Counted from the first letter of the stretch, positions 1 through 9,416 are shown. The stretch is 64,000 bases of DNA from CAYWBU01 sp942491525 (GCA_942491525.1 CALOBW010000055.1:248001-312000), one strand, 5' to 3'. A program made the numbers and translations. Notes: generated from the letters alone by a model not told the origin.

Positions 1-1786
1 GCATGACACCCGCATACTCATCGAAGGCCGGATAGTAGCTGCCGACTGATTTTGAATTGCGGTAGAGCTTGATCTCATCGCAGTTGGTGTAGACTTCGAT
101 GGGCAGCAGACGGGCGGCATTGACTTCGCCCTGGGCCAGCAGGCTGGCGATCTCCAGCACGGGCTGCTCATCCTGCTGGCTGGCGTAGACCGCGGCCGCA
201 TATTTGGGAATGCGGAACATGTCCATGACGCCGTGGTAGCAGATGCGGTCGCCGCTGCCGAAATCTTTGTGGGTGTTGTAGTCGAAGGCGCACCAGCCGA
301 TGGCGCCGCTGATCCTCTCGTCGCCGCCCATGCGGTTGATGACGCGCAGGTGGCGCAGGGCCTGCTCGGCCAGGCGCTCCTGCTGGTCGAAGCGTTTGGT
401 GGGGTACATGTGGCCATTGTATTCGCTGACCAGGTAGGGCACATCTCGTTTGAGTCCCGTGACCTTGCGCGGATCCTTGAGTACGACGGAGCCGCCTTCA
501 TGGACAAAGTCGTTCATGGTGTAGACGTCTTCCAGCAGCTCGCTCTTGTCGAAGCAGCGCACGCCGCCGGTGGCGCGCGTCGGGTCGAGCTCGCGGGCGA
601 TGGCGTTGGTCCTGGTGTAGAAGTCGTGGTTGTCGCCGCTCTCATTGATGCGCACACCCCAGAGGATGATCGAGGGGCGGTTCCAGTCGCGTCTGATCAT
701 GTCGGATACGTCCCGGCAGGCCAGCTCCTGCCAGGCCTCGTCGCCGATGTGCTGCCAGCCGGGGATCTCCTCGAAGACCAGCAGGCCGATCTCGTCGCAG
801 CGGTCCAGGAAGTGGCGCGACTGGGGGTAGTGCGAGGTGCGCACCAGGTTCAGTCCCAACTCATATTTCAGAATGTCTGCATCTCTATACTGGGCGCGCC
901 AGGGCATGGCGTAGCCCACATAGGGCCAGGCCTGGTGGCGGTTGAGGCCCCTGATCTTGAGGGGCTTGCCGTTCAGCAGGAAGCCGTCCGGCCTGAACTC
1001 GGCGCTGCGGAAGCCGACGTTGGTCTCATAGCAGTCAACTTCGCGGTCGTCCTGGATCAGGAACACCCTCAGTTTGTAGAGCTTGGGATTGTCGATGTGC
1101 CAGAGTTCGATGTCTCTCAGCTTTCTGAGGCTGAGCTCGTTGGCGCCGCCCCGGGTATCGCTGACGAAGGTGTCGGCCAGCATGTTGTCGCCGTCGAGCA
1201 GTGTGGCGCGCAGCTCGAATAAGCCGCTGCCCTCCACGAAGATGGATATGTCCAGCTGCTTGTCCTCCTCCAGCACGGCCGCCGGGCGGGCGAAGATGTT
1301 TTCAATGTAGGTTTCATTTACGACCCTCAGGCTCACCTCGCGGTAGATGCCGCCGAAGGTCAGGTAGTCGACCACGCCGCCGAAGGGCGGGATGTCGGGA
1401 CGCTCGGTGGAGTCCACCTCAACGGCGATTATGTTTTCCGATCCGTACTCGGCCAGCTCGGTGATCTCGATGCTGAAGGGGGTGTAGCCGCCCCGGTGCT
1501 CGCCGGCCAATTTCCCATTGATAAATACTCTAGCGGCCAGCATGACGCCCTCGAAGTCGATGAAGAGGCGCCTGCCCTTCAGCTCGGCGGCGATATCCAG
1601 GCTGCGGCGGTAGCAGGAGATGAACTGGAAATCTTTCTCGTCAAAGCAGTTGTAGGGCAGCTCCCGGTTGGTGTGCGGCAGGCAGACCCTGTCCCAGCCG
1701 GAATCATCAAAATTCTTCTGGACGTAGTCCTGTTGAAATTGGGGCGTGTAACGCCACTCTTGGTTGATGCTTATAATCTTGCGCAT
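1..1786 (-). CDS. Glycoside hydrolase family 2 (beta-galactosidase/beta-glucuronidase-like), C-terminus cut by window edge
   Basis: About 595 codons are visible on the minus strand with no stop before base 1, so the C-terminus lies outside. An N-terminal GH2 sugar-binding jelly roll is followed by the immunoglobulin-like domain and the TIM barrel, which carries the two GH2 signatures. Glu382 in WGVRINES fits the acid/base, and Glu455 in LVSEYNGHM fits the nucleophile; their 73-residue spacing is normal for GH2. The visible C-terminal part (VYTNCDEIKLYRN) resembles the accessory Ig-like domain of bacterial GH2 beta-galactosidases. Start ATG at 1786 follows a good CCCAGGAGAG ribosome site. There is no obvious signal peptide, so it is probably cytoplasmic and cleaves a beta-linked galactoside, glucuronide or mannoside; the substrate cannot be told from sequence alone. 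The neighbouring TetR gene lies upstream on the same strand with a 76-bp gap. Confidence 0.9.
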   Translation of the reverse strand, partial: MRKIISINQEWRYTPQFQQDYVQKNFDDSGWDRVCLPHTNRELPYNCFDEKDFQFISCYRRSLDIAAELKGRRLFIDFEGVMLAARVFINGKLAGEHRGGYTPFSIEITELAEYGSENIIAVEVDSTERPDIPPFGGVVDYLTFGGIYREVSLRVVNETYIENIFARPAAVLEEDKQLDISIFVEGSGLFELRATLLDGDNMLADTFVSDTRGGANELSLRKLRDIELWHIDNPKLYKLRVFLIQDDREVDCYETNVGFRSAEFRPDGFLLNGKPLKIRGLNRHQAWPYVGYAMPWRAQYRDADILKYELGLNLVRTSHYPQSRHFLDRCDEIGLLVFEEIPGWQHIGDEAWQELACRDVSDMIRRDWNRPSIILWGVRINESGDNHDFYTRTNAIARELDPTRATGGVRCFDKSELLEDVYTMNDFVHEGGSVVLKDPRKVTGLKRDVPYLVSEYNGHMYPTKRFDQQERLAEQALRHLRVINRMGGDERISGAIGWCAFDYNTHKDFGSGDRICYHGVMDMFRIPKYAAAVYASQQDEQPVLEIASLLAQGEVNAARLLPIEVYTNCDEIKLYRNSKSVGSYYPAFDEYAGVM

Positions 1787-1862
1787 AGTTTCTCTCCTGG
1801 GAGGTTATGCAACAAAGTTTAACATCTATTGGTTGTAGCTCAAAGTAAAAATGTACTCTGAT

Positions 1863-2459
1863 CTAAGATTGCAGTCTGAGCAGCTCCTTAATCTGCTGCT
1901 TATAGTTGTCCAGCACCTGCGGCAGTTCGTCAGGCTGCATGGAGAGCATGACGCTGTAGATGCCGAGGCCCTCAAAGAAGGATATCAGGCTGACGCTGGC
2001 CGTGTGGGCCAGTTCGGCGTCAATGCCGCTCTGGACTATGAGTCCCTCGATCATCTTTTCCCACTCCCTGAAGACCGTCTGCAGCTTGGCCTTGACCATC
2101 GGGTTATGGTTGGCCAGGGCCCAGGCTTCGATGAAGAGCTTGGTCAGGTCCTGGTCGAGGATGAACTTTTCATATTTGACCTGGAAGATCATATCGATCA
2201 GTTCGGCGGTGCTGAAATTTTCATGCCGGGTGATGATCTCGCTCAGGTAGCCCTTGTAGCGCTCAAGGATGTAGTCGATGAACTGCAGCAGGATGTCATC
2301 CTTGTTCTTGAAGTAGTAGTGCAGCACGCCGTGGTTGACGCCGGCCTCTTTGGCGATATCCTTGATGGAGGTCTGCTGGAATGGCTTCTGGAGCAGGCAG
2401 CGGCAGAGCGCTTCCAGGATCTGTTGCTTGCGTTCAGCTTGTACATTTTTACGTGCCAT
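1863..2459 (-). CDS. TetR/AcrR-family transcriptional regulator
   Basis: A 198-residue protein with the TetR layout. An N-terminal helix-turn-helix occupies about residues 10-57 (TSIKDIAKEAGVNHGVLHYYF is the conserved recognition region), followed by an all-helical ligand-binding domain of about 140 residues. It is divergent from the aldehyde dehydrogenase at 2601, and a palindrome lies between the two genes (2560-2575), so autorepression and control of the dehydrogenase are likely. The ligand is unknown; for a regulator beside an aldehyde dehydrogenase an aldehyde, alcohol or fatty acyl compound is plausible (inference). It may also read into the GH2 gene downstream. Confidence 0.9.
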   Translation of the reverse strand: MARKNVQAERKQQILEALCRCLLQKPFQQTSIKDIAKEAGVNHGVLHYYFKNKDDILLQFIDYILERYKGYLSEIITRHENFSTAELIDMIFQVKYEKFILDQDLTKLFIEAWALANHNPMVKAKLQTVFREWEKMIEGLIVQSGIDAELAHTASVSLISFFEGLGIYSVMLSMQPDELPQVLDNYKQQIKELLRLQS

Positions 2460-2559
2460 AGAAAAAGTCCGGATATTTGATAGTTGTAGGATTAAACCAT
2501 GTGCCCGGCGATGTAAACCACTATTCGGTCTTGAAAAAAATGGTGGCGCTAATTATAAG

Positions 2560-2575
2560 TTAGTTGATTGACTAA
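2560..2575. promoter_or_regulatory. Palindromic operator, probably for the TetR regulator
   Basis: TTAGT and ACTAA arms flank TGATTG, giving a 16-bp inverted repeat in the divergent spacer between the tetR-like gene and the aldehyde dehydrogenase. Size and placement, 25 bp before the ATG at 2601, fit a TetR-type operator that would block transcription of the dehydrogenase. Binding is inferred. Confidence 0.55.
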
Positions 2576-2600
2576 ATAAGGGCTGCGGCCCGGAGGAACT

Positions 2601-4160
2601 ATGGAAGAGACAATCTCATATAACAAGGCGACCGGCGAGGTTATCGGCAGTTCGCCCCTGCACAGTGTTGAGGATCTGCAACTGGCCATGCAGCAGGCCC
2701 GGGCCGCCCAGGATTTCTGGGGCCGTCTGAGTGTGGCCGAGCGCATCCCCTATATGATCCGCGTCCGCGACTACATTGTCGAGCATATCGACGAACTGGC
2801 CCTGATCGTGGCCCAGGATAACGGCAAGACCCGCACCGATGCGCTGGTGACCGAGATCCTGCCGGCGGCCATGGGCATCACCTACTACAACCGCATGGCG
2901 CGCAAGTTCCTCAAGGACAAGCCGCTCAAATCCGGCAGCATCGCCCTGCTCAACAAGCGTTCCAAGATCGTGCGCGTGCCCTACGGCGTCATCGGGGTCA
3001 TCTCGCCCTGGAACTATCCCTATTCGATCCCCTTCTCGGAGGTGGTCATGGGGCTGTTGGCCGGCAACTGCGTCATTCTGAAGACTGCCAGCGAGACCCA
3101 GCAGGTCGGTCTGGCCCTCAAGCGCAGCATCGAGGCCGCCGGTCTGCCCCAGGGCGTCTTCAGCTATGTCAATATGCCGGGGCGCATCGCCGGTGACGCC
3201 TTCCTGGAGGCCGGGGTCGACAAGCTCTTCCTGACCGGCTCGGTGGCCGTGGGCAAGCAGCTCATGCAGAAGGCGTCTGAGACGCTGACGCCGCTGAGCC
3301 TCGAGCTGGGCGGCAACGACCCCATGCTGGTCTGTGCAAGCGCCGACCTGGAGAAGGCCGCGGCCGGCGCCCTCTGGGCCGGCTTTCAGAATGCGGGCCA
3401 GTCCTGCGGCGGGGTTGAGCGCATCTATGTGCATCGGGAGGTCTATGAGCCCTTCCTCAAGCTGCTCAAGGCCAAGGTTGAAGCGCTCAGGGTCGGCTAT
3501 GACACCGATTTCAATGTTGATATGGGTACCATGACCACCGCGCGTCAGAAGGAGGCGGTTGAGCGCCATGTGGCCGATGCCCTGGAGAAGGGCGCCACCA
3601 TCTACGCCCAGTCAAGTGTGCCGGCGGATGCCGGTCTGCGCAACTTCCATCCGGCCATGCTGATCACCGACGTCAACCATGAGATGCTGCTGATGCGTGA
3701 TGAGACCTTCGGGCCGGTGGTGGGTGTCATGCGGGTCGATGACATGCAGGAGGCGATTGCGCTGGCCAATGACTCCTATCTGGGCCTGACCGCTTCAGTC
3801 TGGTCCCAGCAGATCGGCGAGGCCGAGAAGATCGCCCGCCGCCTGCAGACCGGCGTGGTCAATATCAATGACCATCTCATGAGCCACGGTATGGCCGAGA
3901 CCCCCTGGGGCGGCTTTAAACAGTCATCCATCGGGCGTTCGCACGGTGAGATCGGCTTTGAGGAGATGACCCAGCCCCAGGTCGTGATCAAGGACCTCTT
4001 CATCTACGCCAAGCGCGGCGTCTGGTGGCACCCCTTTGACAAGCGCATCTATGACGGCATCAAGGGCATCATGCAGGCCCTCTACGGGCATGCGCTGTCT
4101 GAACGCCTGCTGGGGGCCGCCCGGCTGCTGAGGATCTTCCCGCGGATTTTCAGCCGCTGA
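2601..4160 (+). CDS. NAD(P)-dependent aldehyde dehydrogenase
   Basis: A 519-residue ALDH superfamily enzyme oxidising an aldehyde to a carboxylate with NAD(P)+. Visible signatures are the cofactor-fold segment GVISPWNYPYS near residue 133, the glycine-rich LTGSVAVGK, the general base Glu in LELGGNDPM, and the nucleophile Cys269 in GQSCGG. After the catalytic domain there is an extra tail of about 45 residues rich in aromatic and basic residues (WWHPFDKR onward). Such tails occur in ALDHs that act on hydrophobic aldehydes and may touch the membrane (inference). Start ATG at 2601 has CGGAGG five bases upstream. It is divergent from the TetR gene and converges on the diguanylate cyclase, with 11 bp of 3' overlap. 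Substrate unknown. Confidence 0.9.
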   Translation: MEETISYNKATGEVIGSSPLHSVEDLQLAMQQARAAQDFWGRLSVAERIPYMIRVRDYIVEHIDELALIVAQDNGKTRTDALVTEILPAAMGITYYNRMARKFLKDKPLKSGSIALLNKRSKIVRVPYGVIGVISPWNYPYSIPFSEVVMGLLAGNCVILKTASETQQVGLALKRSIEAAGLPQGVFSYVNMPGRIAGDAFLEAGVDKLFLTGSVAVGKQLMQKASETLTPLSLELGGNDPMLVCASADLEKAAAGALWAGFQNAGQSCGGVERIYVHREVYEPFLKLLKAKVEALRVGYDTDFNVDMGTMTTARQKEAVERHVADALEKGATIYAQSSVPADAGLRNFHPAMLITDVNHEMLLMRDETFGPVVGVMRVDDMQEAIALANDSYLGLTASVWSQQIGEAEKIARRLQTGVVNINDHLMSHGMAETPWGGFKQSSIGRSHGEIGFEEMTQPQVVIKDLFIYAKRGVWWHPFDKRIYDGIKGIMQALYGHALSERLLGAARLLRIFPRIFSR

Positions 4161-6582
4161 GCTGACCGTAACTCTCCACCCGGTTGCGCCCCTGAGCCTT
4201 GGCCTGGTAGAGGGCCGTGTCGGCCAGTTTGAGCAGCCCCTCAACGGTGCTGATGTCGTTTGTGACGGTGGCGACACCGATGCTGACGGTGAAGCTGACC
4301 GGTTGCGGGTTGCACTGCACTGTCTGCGCGGCGATGATCCTGCGCAGCCTTTCGGCCACCTGGATGGCCTCTTGAAGGCTTGTTTCCGGCATCAGGAGCG
4401 CGAACTCCTCGCCGCCGATGCGGGCGAGGATGTCGGCATCTCTGATCGCCTCGGCGCTGATCCGGGTCAGGCATTGCAGAACTTTGTCGCCGCAGTCGTG
4501 GCCGTAGCTGTCGTTGATGTTTTTGAAGTGGTCGGCATCCATGATCAGCAGCGAGAGGGGGGTCTTGTAGCGCAGGGCGACGGTCAGGATCTGGTTGGAA
4601 AGCTCCATGAAGTGGCGGCGGTTGCAGATGCCGGTCAGGCCGTCGGTGGTGGCCAGTTCTCTGAGTTTCTCTTCGGTCTTTTTCTGGGCGGTTATATCCA
4701 TCAGGCTGCCGTATAGCCGGCAGGTCTGGCCGTCTTTGAGCTGGGCTTTGCCGGTGGCCCTGACCCAGATGTACCTGCCTTTGGCCGTTATGAAGGGCAG
4801 CTCCAGGTCGTAGGGCGTGCCGTGGGTGATGGCATCCGTGAAGGCTTTCTCAATCTCGGGCCGGGCCTCGCTGGGGAAGTAGCGGAGCCAAGCGGTGGCT
4901 GCGCTCTCCAGCTCATCGGTTGTTATGCCGAAGATCTCGGCCAGCACCGGCGTAACTTTGACACGGCTGGTGTCTACGTCATACTCCCAGCCGCCCACAC
5001 GGGTGATGCGCTGGGTCTCTCGCAGGATGGCCTCCTTGTGTGACAAGGCGTCTTCGACCTCCTTGAGGTTGGTGATGTCGGTGATGGTCAGCAGAAATTT
5101 GGGGTTGCGCGGGTCGGCATGGAAGGACCAGTTGATCAGAACATGGCGTATATCGCTCTGGGCGTTGCGGATGATGGTCTCATGTTCGAAGGTGTTGCTG
5201 CCGGTGGCGAAGGCGAAGAGCATCTCGCGCAGCGCCTTCCAGGTCTCGGGCAGGAAGATTCCCTGGCCGGCTTCGGTCAGCTCGGTCTTGTCGCTGAGGC
5301 CGAAGAGGTTGAGGCTGGCCCGGTTTATGTCCAGGATCTTAATCTTGCTGGCGCATAGGGAGACTGCCCGGGGCGTGGTTTCAAAGAACTCCCTGAAGTC
5401 GGTGATTTTAGCGGCCCGCAGTTCCGCGAAGTAGTTCAGCAGCCAGCTGATGTCTATCTCCCACATGGGCAGCGGGGACTCCTCGAAGAGGGTGCGGTAG
5501 CGCTCTTCGCTGGTTTTGAGATAACGGCGGGCAGTCCGGCGGGAGTGGATGGCCGATGCCAGAATTAGGGATGCTAGGATGATAAAGAGTGTCCAGATGA
5601 GTAGGACCGGCAGCCATCGTTGAACATATCTCTTGATGTCATCATTAATTGATGTCCTTGGATAGAGAGAGACAATCTTCCAGGCTCTGTCGCAGCGTGG
5701 GCTTACATTTTCGCCCAGCGTGCAGATTGTGGTAAAGGTGAAGATGCCGTCATGATTGGTGAATTGGCCATGGTTTCCGTTGTAAATTGTGTGCCAAGCC
5801 TGCGGGTAGCGTCGGGCAAAGGAGATATCTTTCCGCTCATCAAACATGAACCCCCACTCCTCGCTTTTGTTGGGACTCATCAGCCAGTAGCCGTCGTTGT
5901 TGATCAACATCAGTTTGGCGGCATCCTTGTCGTTGCGACTGCGAATTTTTTCCAGCAGTGGGCCGGTCAGATAGTTTGTCAGCACGATGCCTCTTTTGTT
6001 TCCCTGCTTGTCACTGACGGGAGTGCCGATGCGCAGCATGGGCTTGTAGGGCAACTCTATCTCGCCATGTTCGATGTTGAGGTCCAGCGGTGAAATATAG
6101 ATTTTGCCGGGTTGAAGACGGAAAACTTCGCTGAAGTAGTAACGTTTGGATTTGTCCTGGAGATCTTTGGCGGGCACGATTGATAGGGCACCGGCGTTAT
6201 AGTTGATGCGCACGATCTCCATGCCGCTGCTGTCCAGGAATCTTATCTGATCATAGTGTCTGTCGGTCCGGCAAAAGTGCAGGTAATCATGTTTGAGAAC
6301 ATCCAGATAGGCTGGATTGCCGGTGTTGAGATAGGAGTCCAGTGCATCCATGCCGGCCAGGAAGTGCACGTCTGAGAAGACGTTCTCAAGGTTGTTTATA
6401 AGACTCTGGCGGTCGATCTCAACATGGGATACTTCATGTTCCAGAAAGATTTTGCGGTCACTGAGAAATTCAACCCTGAGCAGCAGTCCGGCAACGGCAA
6501 CTGATCCAATGAAGGCCAGCAGGAAGATCGGTAAAAATATCTTCAGGGCTTCATATGTCCTGGAGCTGATCAATGTCTGCAT
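4150..6582 (-). CDS. Membrane sensor diguanylate cyclase (periplasmic sensor, two PAS, GGDEF)
   Basis: An 810-residue c-di-GMP synthase. One membrane segment lies at about residues 14-34 and a second at about 318-340; the roughly 280 residues between them form a periplasmic Cache-like sensor. Two PAS-type domains follow (about 355-510 and 515-635) and then a C-terminal GGDEF domain. The active-site signature is GGEEF. Immediately before it, RDAD occupies the RxxD inhibitory-site position, five residues ahead, so both catalysis and product inhibition look intact. The substrate is two GTP. There is no HAMP domain between the second membrane helix and the first PAS. It lies downstream of the glycosyltransferase-kinase gene on the same strand after a 105-bp gap. 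The periplasmic ligand is unknown. Confidence 0.93.
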   Translation of the reverse strand: MQTLISSRTYEALKIFLPIFLLAFIGSVAVAGLLLRVEFLSDRKIFLEHEVSHVEIDRQSLINNLENVFSDVHFLAGMDALDSYLNTGNPAYLDVLKHDYLHFCRTDRHYDQIRFLDSSGMEIVRINYNAGALSIVPAKDLQDKSKRYYFSEVFRLQPGKIYISPLDLNIEHGEIELPYKPMLRIGTPVSDKQGNKRGIVLTNYLTGPLLEKIRSRNDKDAAKLMLINNDGYWLMSPNKSEEWGFMFDERKDISFARRYPQAWHTIYNGNHGQFTNHDGIFTFTTICTLGENVSPRCDRAWKIVSLYPRTSINDDIKRYVQRWLPVLLIWTLFIILASLILASAIHSRRTARRYLKTSEERYRTLFEESPLPMWEIDISWLLNYFAELRAAKITDFREFFETTPRAVSLCASKIKILDINRASLNLFGLSDKTELTEAGQGIFLPETWKALREMLFAFATGSNTFEHETIIRNAQSDIRHVLINWSFHADPRNPKFLLTITDITNLKEVEDALSHKEAILRETQRITRVGGWEYDVDTSRVKVTPVLAEIFGITTDELESAATAWLRYFPSEARPEIEKAFTDAITHGTPYDLELPFITAKGRYIWVRATGKAQLKDGQTCRLYGSLMDITAQKKTEEKLRELATTDGLTGICNRRHFMELSNQILTVALRYKTPLSLLIMDADHFKNINDSYGHDCGDKVLQCLTRISAEAIRDADILARIGGEEFALLMPETSLQEAIQVAERLRRIIAAQTVQCNPQPVSFTVSIGVATVTNDISTVEGLLKLADTALYQAKAQGRNRVESYGQLSG

Positions 6583-6687
6583 GGGCTAACCCTGCTTGTT
6601 GAAACTTCATTCATAAGTAACCTCTATGAAATTCAATAGTAATAGCAGGGATAAAAAAGTCGATGCCTGAATTTTAGGGAGATGTGA

Positions 6688-8343
6688 TTAGTAGCGTTTG
6701 ATGCGGCGGGTTTCGGTCAGATTTCTGATGTCTGCGGCAAACTGCTCGCTGATCTCTTCCAGCTGGCTGTGTCCCTTTATATATTCGTGCAGGAAGAGCT
6801 GGCGCTTCTCGGCCGGGATGGTCTCCACAAAGGAGGCGTTGAGGTAGCTCAGGTTCTTGGCGCGCTGTCCCGCTGTCAGGAATTTCTCGCGGCGCAGGCG
6901 GTCGAGGTCGATCAGGTAGAGGGTCTGGCCGTCATACATCAGGTTCTCACCCTTGAGGTCGACGTGCAGCACGCCCATGTCGTGCAGCTTGCGGATCAGG
7001 CGGGCGCTCCTGAGCAGCAGCTCATCACTGCAGCCGTGCTTAGCTACATATTCGACAAGGTTGAGGGCTTCGACTTTGCGGGTGGCGATGAAGGACTCCT
7101 TCAGGATGCGGTGCTTACGCTCCTCGCAGGCCAGCACAACTTCAGGCGTGCTGATGCCGAGCTCCTGCAGCATCAGGGCCGCCTCCAGACAGTGCTGGGC
7201 GCGGCTCTGGCGGAAGATGTTCTTGAGGCAGTCCTTGGGGCCCTTGAAGTTGTAGCGCTTGAAGAAGATCTCTTCGCCATTGAGCTGTCCCGATTTCACA
7301 TAGGTGGTGCGGGAGTCGTTGAGCACATTGAGGCTGAAGGAGTTCATGAATTGATTGGGCTGGCGCAGGGCCTCGGGCAGCTGCTGGCCGATGGGCAGGA
7401 ACCAGGTGTAGCCGGCCTCACTGAAGATTGCATATTCCGGTCGGCTGCGCTCAATGCCCCAGCCTTGGGGCATGCCCAGCAGATGCCACAGCAGCAATGT
7501 CCCTGATTTCTTCAGCTTGTTGCGCATCCTGGGCAGAAATATCAGCAGCAGGTTGCCGAGGGTCTCGAAACTCAGTTTTAAGAGGGTCAGCAGGAAGTAG
7601 CATGCCGCATATCCCTGTCCCTTGTTTTTACGGAAGAAGCGGTAGAGCGAGCGGTGAAACTCGACCTTGCGCCGTACATCGATTCGCTTGGCGCTCAACC
7701 CCTGATGGTGGACAACATTGATCTGGGGCAGGTGCCAGATCTGCCAGCCGTGCTCCACGGTGCGCTTGCAGAAGTCGGTCTCTTCCAGATAGAAGAAGTA
7801 GCCCTCATCCAGACCGCCGATTATCTCGATAACCCCGCGCCTGATCAGCATGCAGGCGCCGATGACTGATGGCACCTGTACCGGCGCGGTGTAGCCTGAA
7901 CGCTTGCTGGGATAGCGTTTGGGAAAGAGGATCTTGAGCAGCGATTTGTTGAGGAACTGGCTGGCCAGCGTCGGGATGATGTCGATGGAGTTCTGTAGCC
8001 GTCCGTCATCATAAATAAGCTGAACGCCGCAGATGCCGGCCGCGGGTTGTTCTTCCATGAAGTCGGCCATCCGGTCGATGGCGTCATTCTCCAGGCGGGC
8101 ATCGTTGTTGAGCAGCAGGATGTAGTCGCCCTTGGCGGCTTCGATGCCGCGGTTGACAGCTTTGGCAAAGCCCAGGTTGCGGCCGTTTTCGATGGTTGTG
8201 ATATCGGCGCGCGGTTGAATGGGTTTGGCGGCGTTGTTGACCACGATGATTTCGTGCTCGCGGCGGGTGTGGCGCGTAATTGAATCGATACACTCCGCCA
8301 TAATTTCATCCAGACCCATGGTGACTATGACAATACTGATCAT
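6688..8343 (-). CDS. Fusion of family-2 glycosyltransferase and lipopolysaccharide-kinase-like domain
   Basis: A 551-residue two-domain protein. Residues 1-240 are a GT-A family 2 glycosyltransferase (IVIVTMGLDE at the N-terminus, LLLNNDARL as the DxD-type site, and a rhamnosyltransferase-like GLDEGYFFYLEETDFCKR). A hydrophobic stretch at about 243-268 probably attaches it to the inner membrane. From about 330 the protein is a small-molecule/LPS kinase of the WaaP/Kdo-kinase clan: catalytic loop HVDLKGENLM and metal-binding DLDR near the C-terminus. It would add a sugar to a lipid-linked or LPS acceptor and phosphorylate a core sugar (inference from families). A heptosyltransferase lies 3 kb away. 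Both domains keep their key residues. Confidence 0.85.
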   Translation of the reverse strand: MISIVIVTMGLDEIMAECIDSITRHTRREHEIIVVNNAAKPIQPRADITTIENGRNLGFAKAVNRGIEAAKGDYILLLNNDARLENDAIDRMADFMEEQPAAGICGVQLIYDDGRLQNSIDIIPTLASQFLNKSLLKILFPKRYPSKRSGYTAPVQVPSVIGACMLIRRGVIEIIGGLDEGYFFYLEETDFCKRTVEHGWQIWHLPQINVVHHQGLSAKRIDVRRKVEFHRSLYRFFRKNKGQGYAACYFLLTLLKLSFETLGNLLLIFLPRMRNKLKKSGTLLLWHLLGMPQGWGIERSRPEYAIFSEAGYTWFLPIGQQLPEALRQPNQFMNSFSLNVLNDSRTTYVKSGQLNGEEIFFKRYNFKGPKDCLKNIFRQSRAQHCLEAALMLQELGISTPEVVLACEERKHRILKESFIATRKVEALNLVEYVAKHGCSDELLLRSARLIRKLHDMGVLHVDLKGENLMYDGQTLYLIDLDRLRREKFLTAGQRAKNLSYLNASFVETIPAEKRQLFLHEYIKGHSQLEEISEQFAADIRNLTETRRIKRY

Positions 8344-8384
8344 GGGGCCTTCATACGATCATTTGGGGCGGCCTGTCCAGATGG

Positions 8385-8410
8385 AAAAAAGCCCCGGCAC
8401 TGCCGGGGCC
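8385..8410 (-). terminator. Intrinsic terminator-like hairpin, minus strand, upstream of the glycosyltransferase fusion
   Basis: Read on the minus strand, GCCCCGG and CCGGGGC arms around a five-base loop are followed by six T residues. It sits about 42 bp before the ATG at 8343, so it would stop a minus-strand transcript before that gene. A TATAAT box on the same strand (8441-8446) lies about 30 bp further upstream. Confidence 0.65.
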
Positions 8411-8555
8411 CGTGGAAAAATAAAAAGGATTTCGGAAGAAATTATAGTATTCCTATCGACACAATCGCTGAAGGCTTGAGCCTTTTTATGCAGAAAGTTT
8501 ATTGCAAAGAGCGAACCGTGTTCACATCTGGGTTGTGATGATTTATAGTGGGGCG

Positions 8556-9416
8556 ATGAAAGAACAACTCATGCAAGGTAAAAATTGTCTGATTAGCGGG
8601 CCTACCAGCGGCATCGGCCGGGCCACGGCCCTGGCCCTGGCCGGCATGGGCGCCCGGCTTATTCTGCTGGGGCGCACGCCCGCTAAATTGGCAGAGGTGG
8701 CCGCCGAAGTTGAAGCGGCCGGCGGTCAAAGCCGCATCCTGCTCTGTGATCTCAACTCTCTGACGGATGTGAGGCGCGCCGCCCAAGAGTATCTCGGCTG
8801 CGGCGAGGATCTGCATGTGCTGATCAACAATGCCGGGCTGGTCAACCAGACGCGTCTGCTTTCGGCCGATGGGATCGAGCAGACGCTGGCGGTCAACTAC
8901 CTGGCGCCCTTTCTGCTGACCAACTTGCTGCTGCCGGCGCTGGAAAATTCAGGCCGTATCATCAGCGTCTCGTCAGAGGCCCACCGCTTCAGCGGCGGCC
9001 TGGATCTGGATGATCTGGAGTTTCAGCGGCGCAGGTACAGCGGCTTCAAGGCCTACAACCACTCCAAGCTGGCCCTGATCCTCTTCACCCGGGCCCTGGC
9101 CCCCAGACTTGAAAGCGCCACCGTCAACGTGCTCGATCCGGGACCGGTCAACACCAATCTGGGGCTGCAGAATGATTCGGTGGCATCTCAGATTCTGAGT
9201 GTTGTCTACCGGCTCTTCTTCAGGCCGCCCGCGGTCGGCGCCCAGACCTCGATCTATCTGGCATCATCGCCGGAGGTGGTTGGTATCAGTGGGCGCTACT
9301 TTACGCGCTGCAGGGAGAAGGAACCAGCCCGACATGCCACCGACCCGGCGGTGATGGAGCGCCTCTGGCAGATCAGCGCTCAGATGACAGATATTCGTAG
9401 ATCGGCAGACCGTTGA
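8556..9416 (+). CDS. Short-chain dehydrogenase/reductase
   Basis: An SDR-fold NAD(P)-dependent oxidoreductase, about 286 residues from the ATG at 8556. The cofactor motif is SGPTSGIGRA near the N-terminus, followed by NNAG at about residue 90 and the catalytic YNHSK with its upstream serine (SVSSEAHR). The arrangement resembles retinol-dehydrogenase/WW-oxidoreductase type SDRs. The start is uncertain: ATG at 8538, 8556 and 8571 are all in frame and none has a textbook ribosome site. The 3' end overlaps the convergent GDYXXLXY gene by 44 bp. Substrate unknown; no pathway partner is adjacent. Confidence 0.88.
   Translation: MKEQLMQGKNCLISGPTSGIGRATALALAGMGARLILLGRTPAKLAEVAAEVEAAGGQSRILLCDLNSLTDVRRAAQEYLGCGEDLHVLINNAGLVNQTRLLSADGIEQTLAVNYLAPFLLTNLLLPALENSGRIISVSSEAHRFSGGLDLDDLEFQRRRYSGFKAYNHSKLALILFTRALAPRLESATVNVLDPGPVNTNLGLQNDSVASQILSVVYRLFFRPPAVGAQTSIYLASSPEVVGISGRYFTRCREKEPARHATDPAVMERLWQISAQMTDIRRSADR

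Noticed and set aside
233..1222. 329-codon plus-strand frame over the GH2 gene
   Set aside because: The minus strand encodes a clear GH2 enzyme with both catalytic residues; the plus frame is a shadow.
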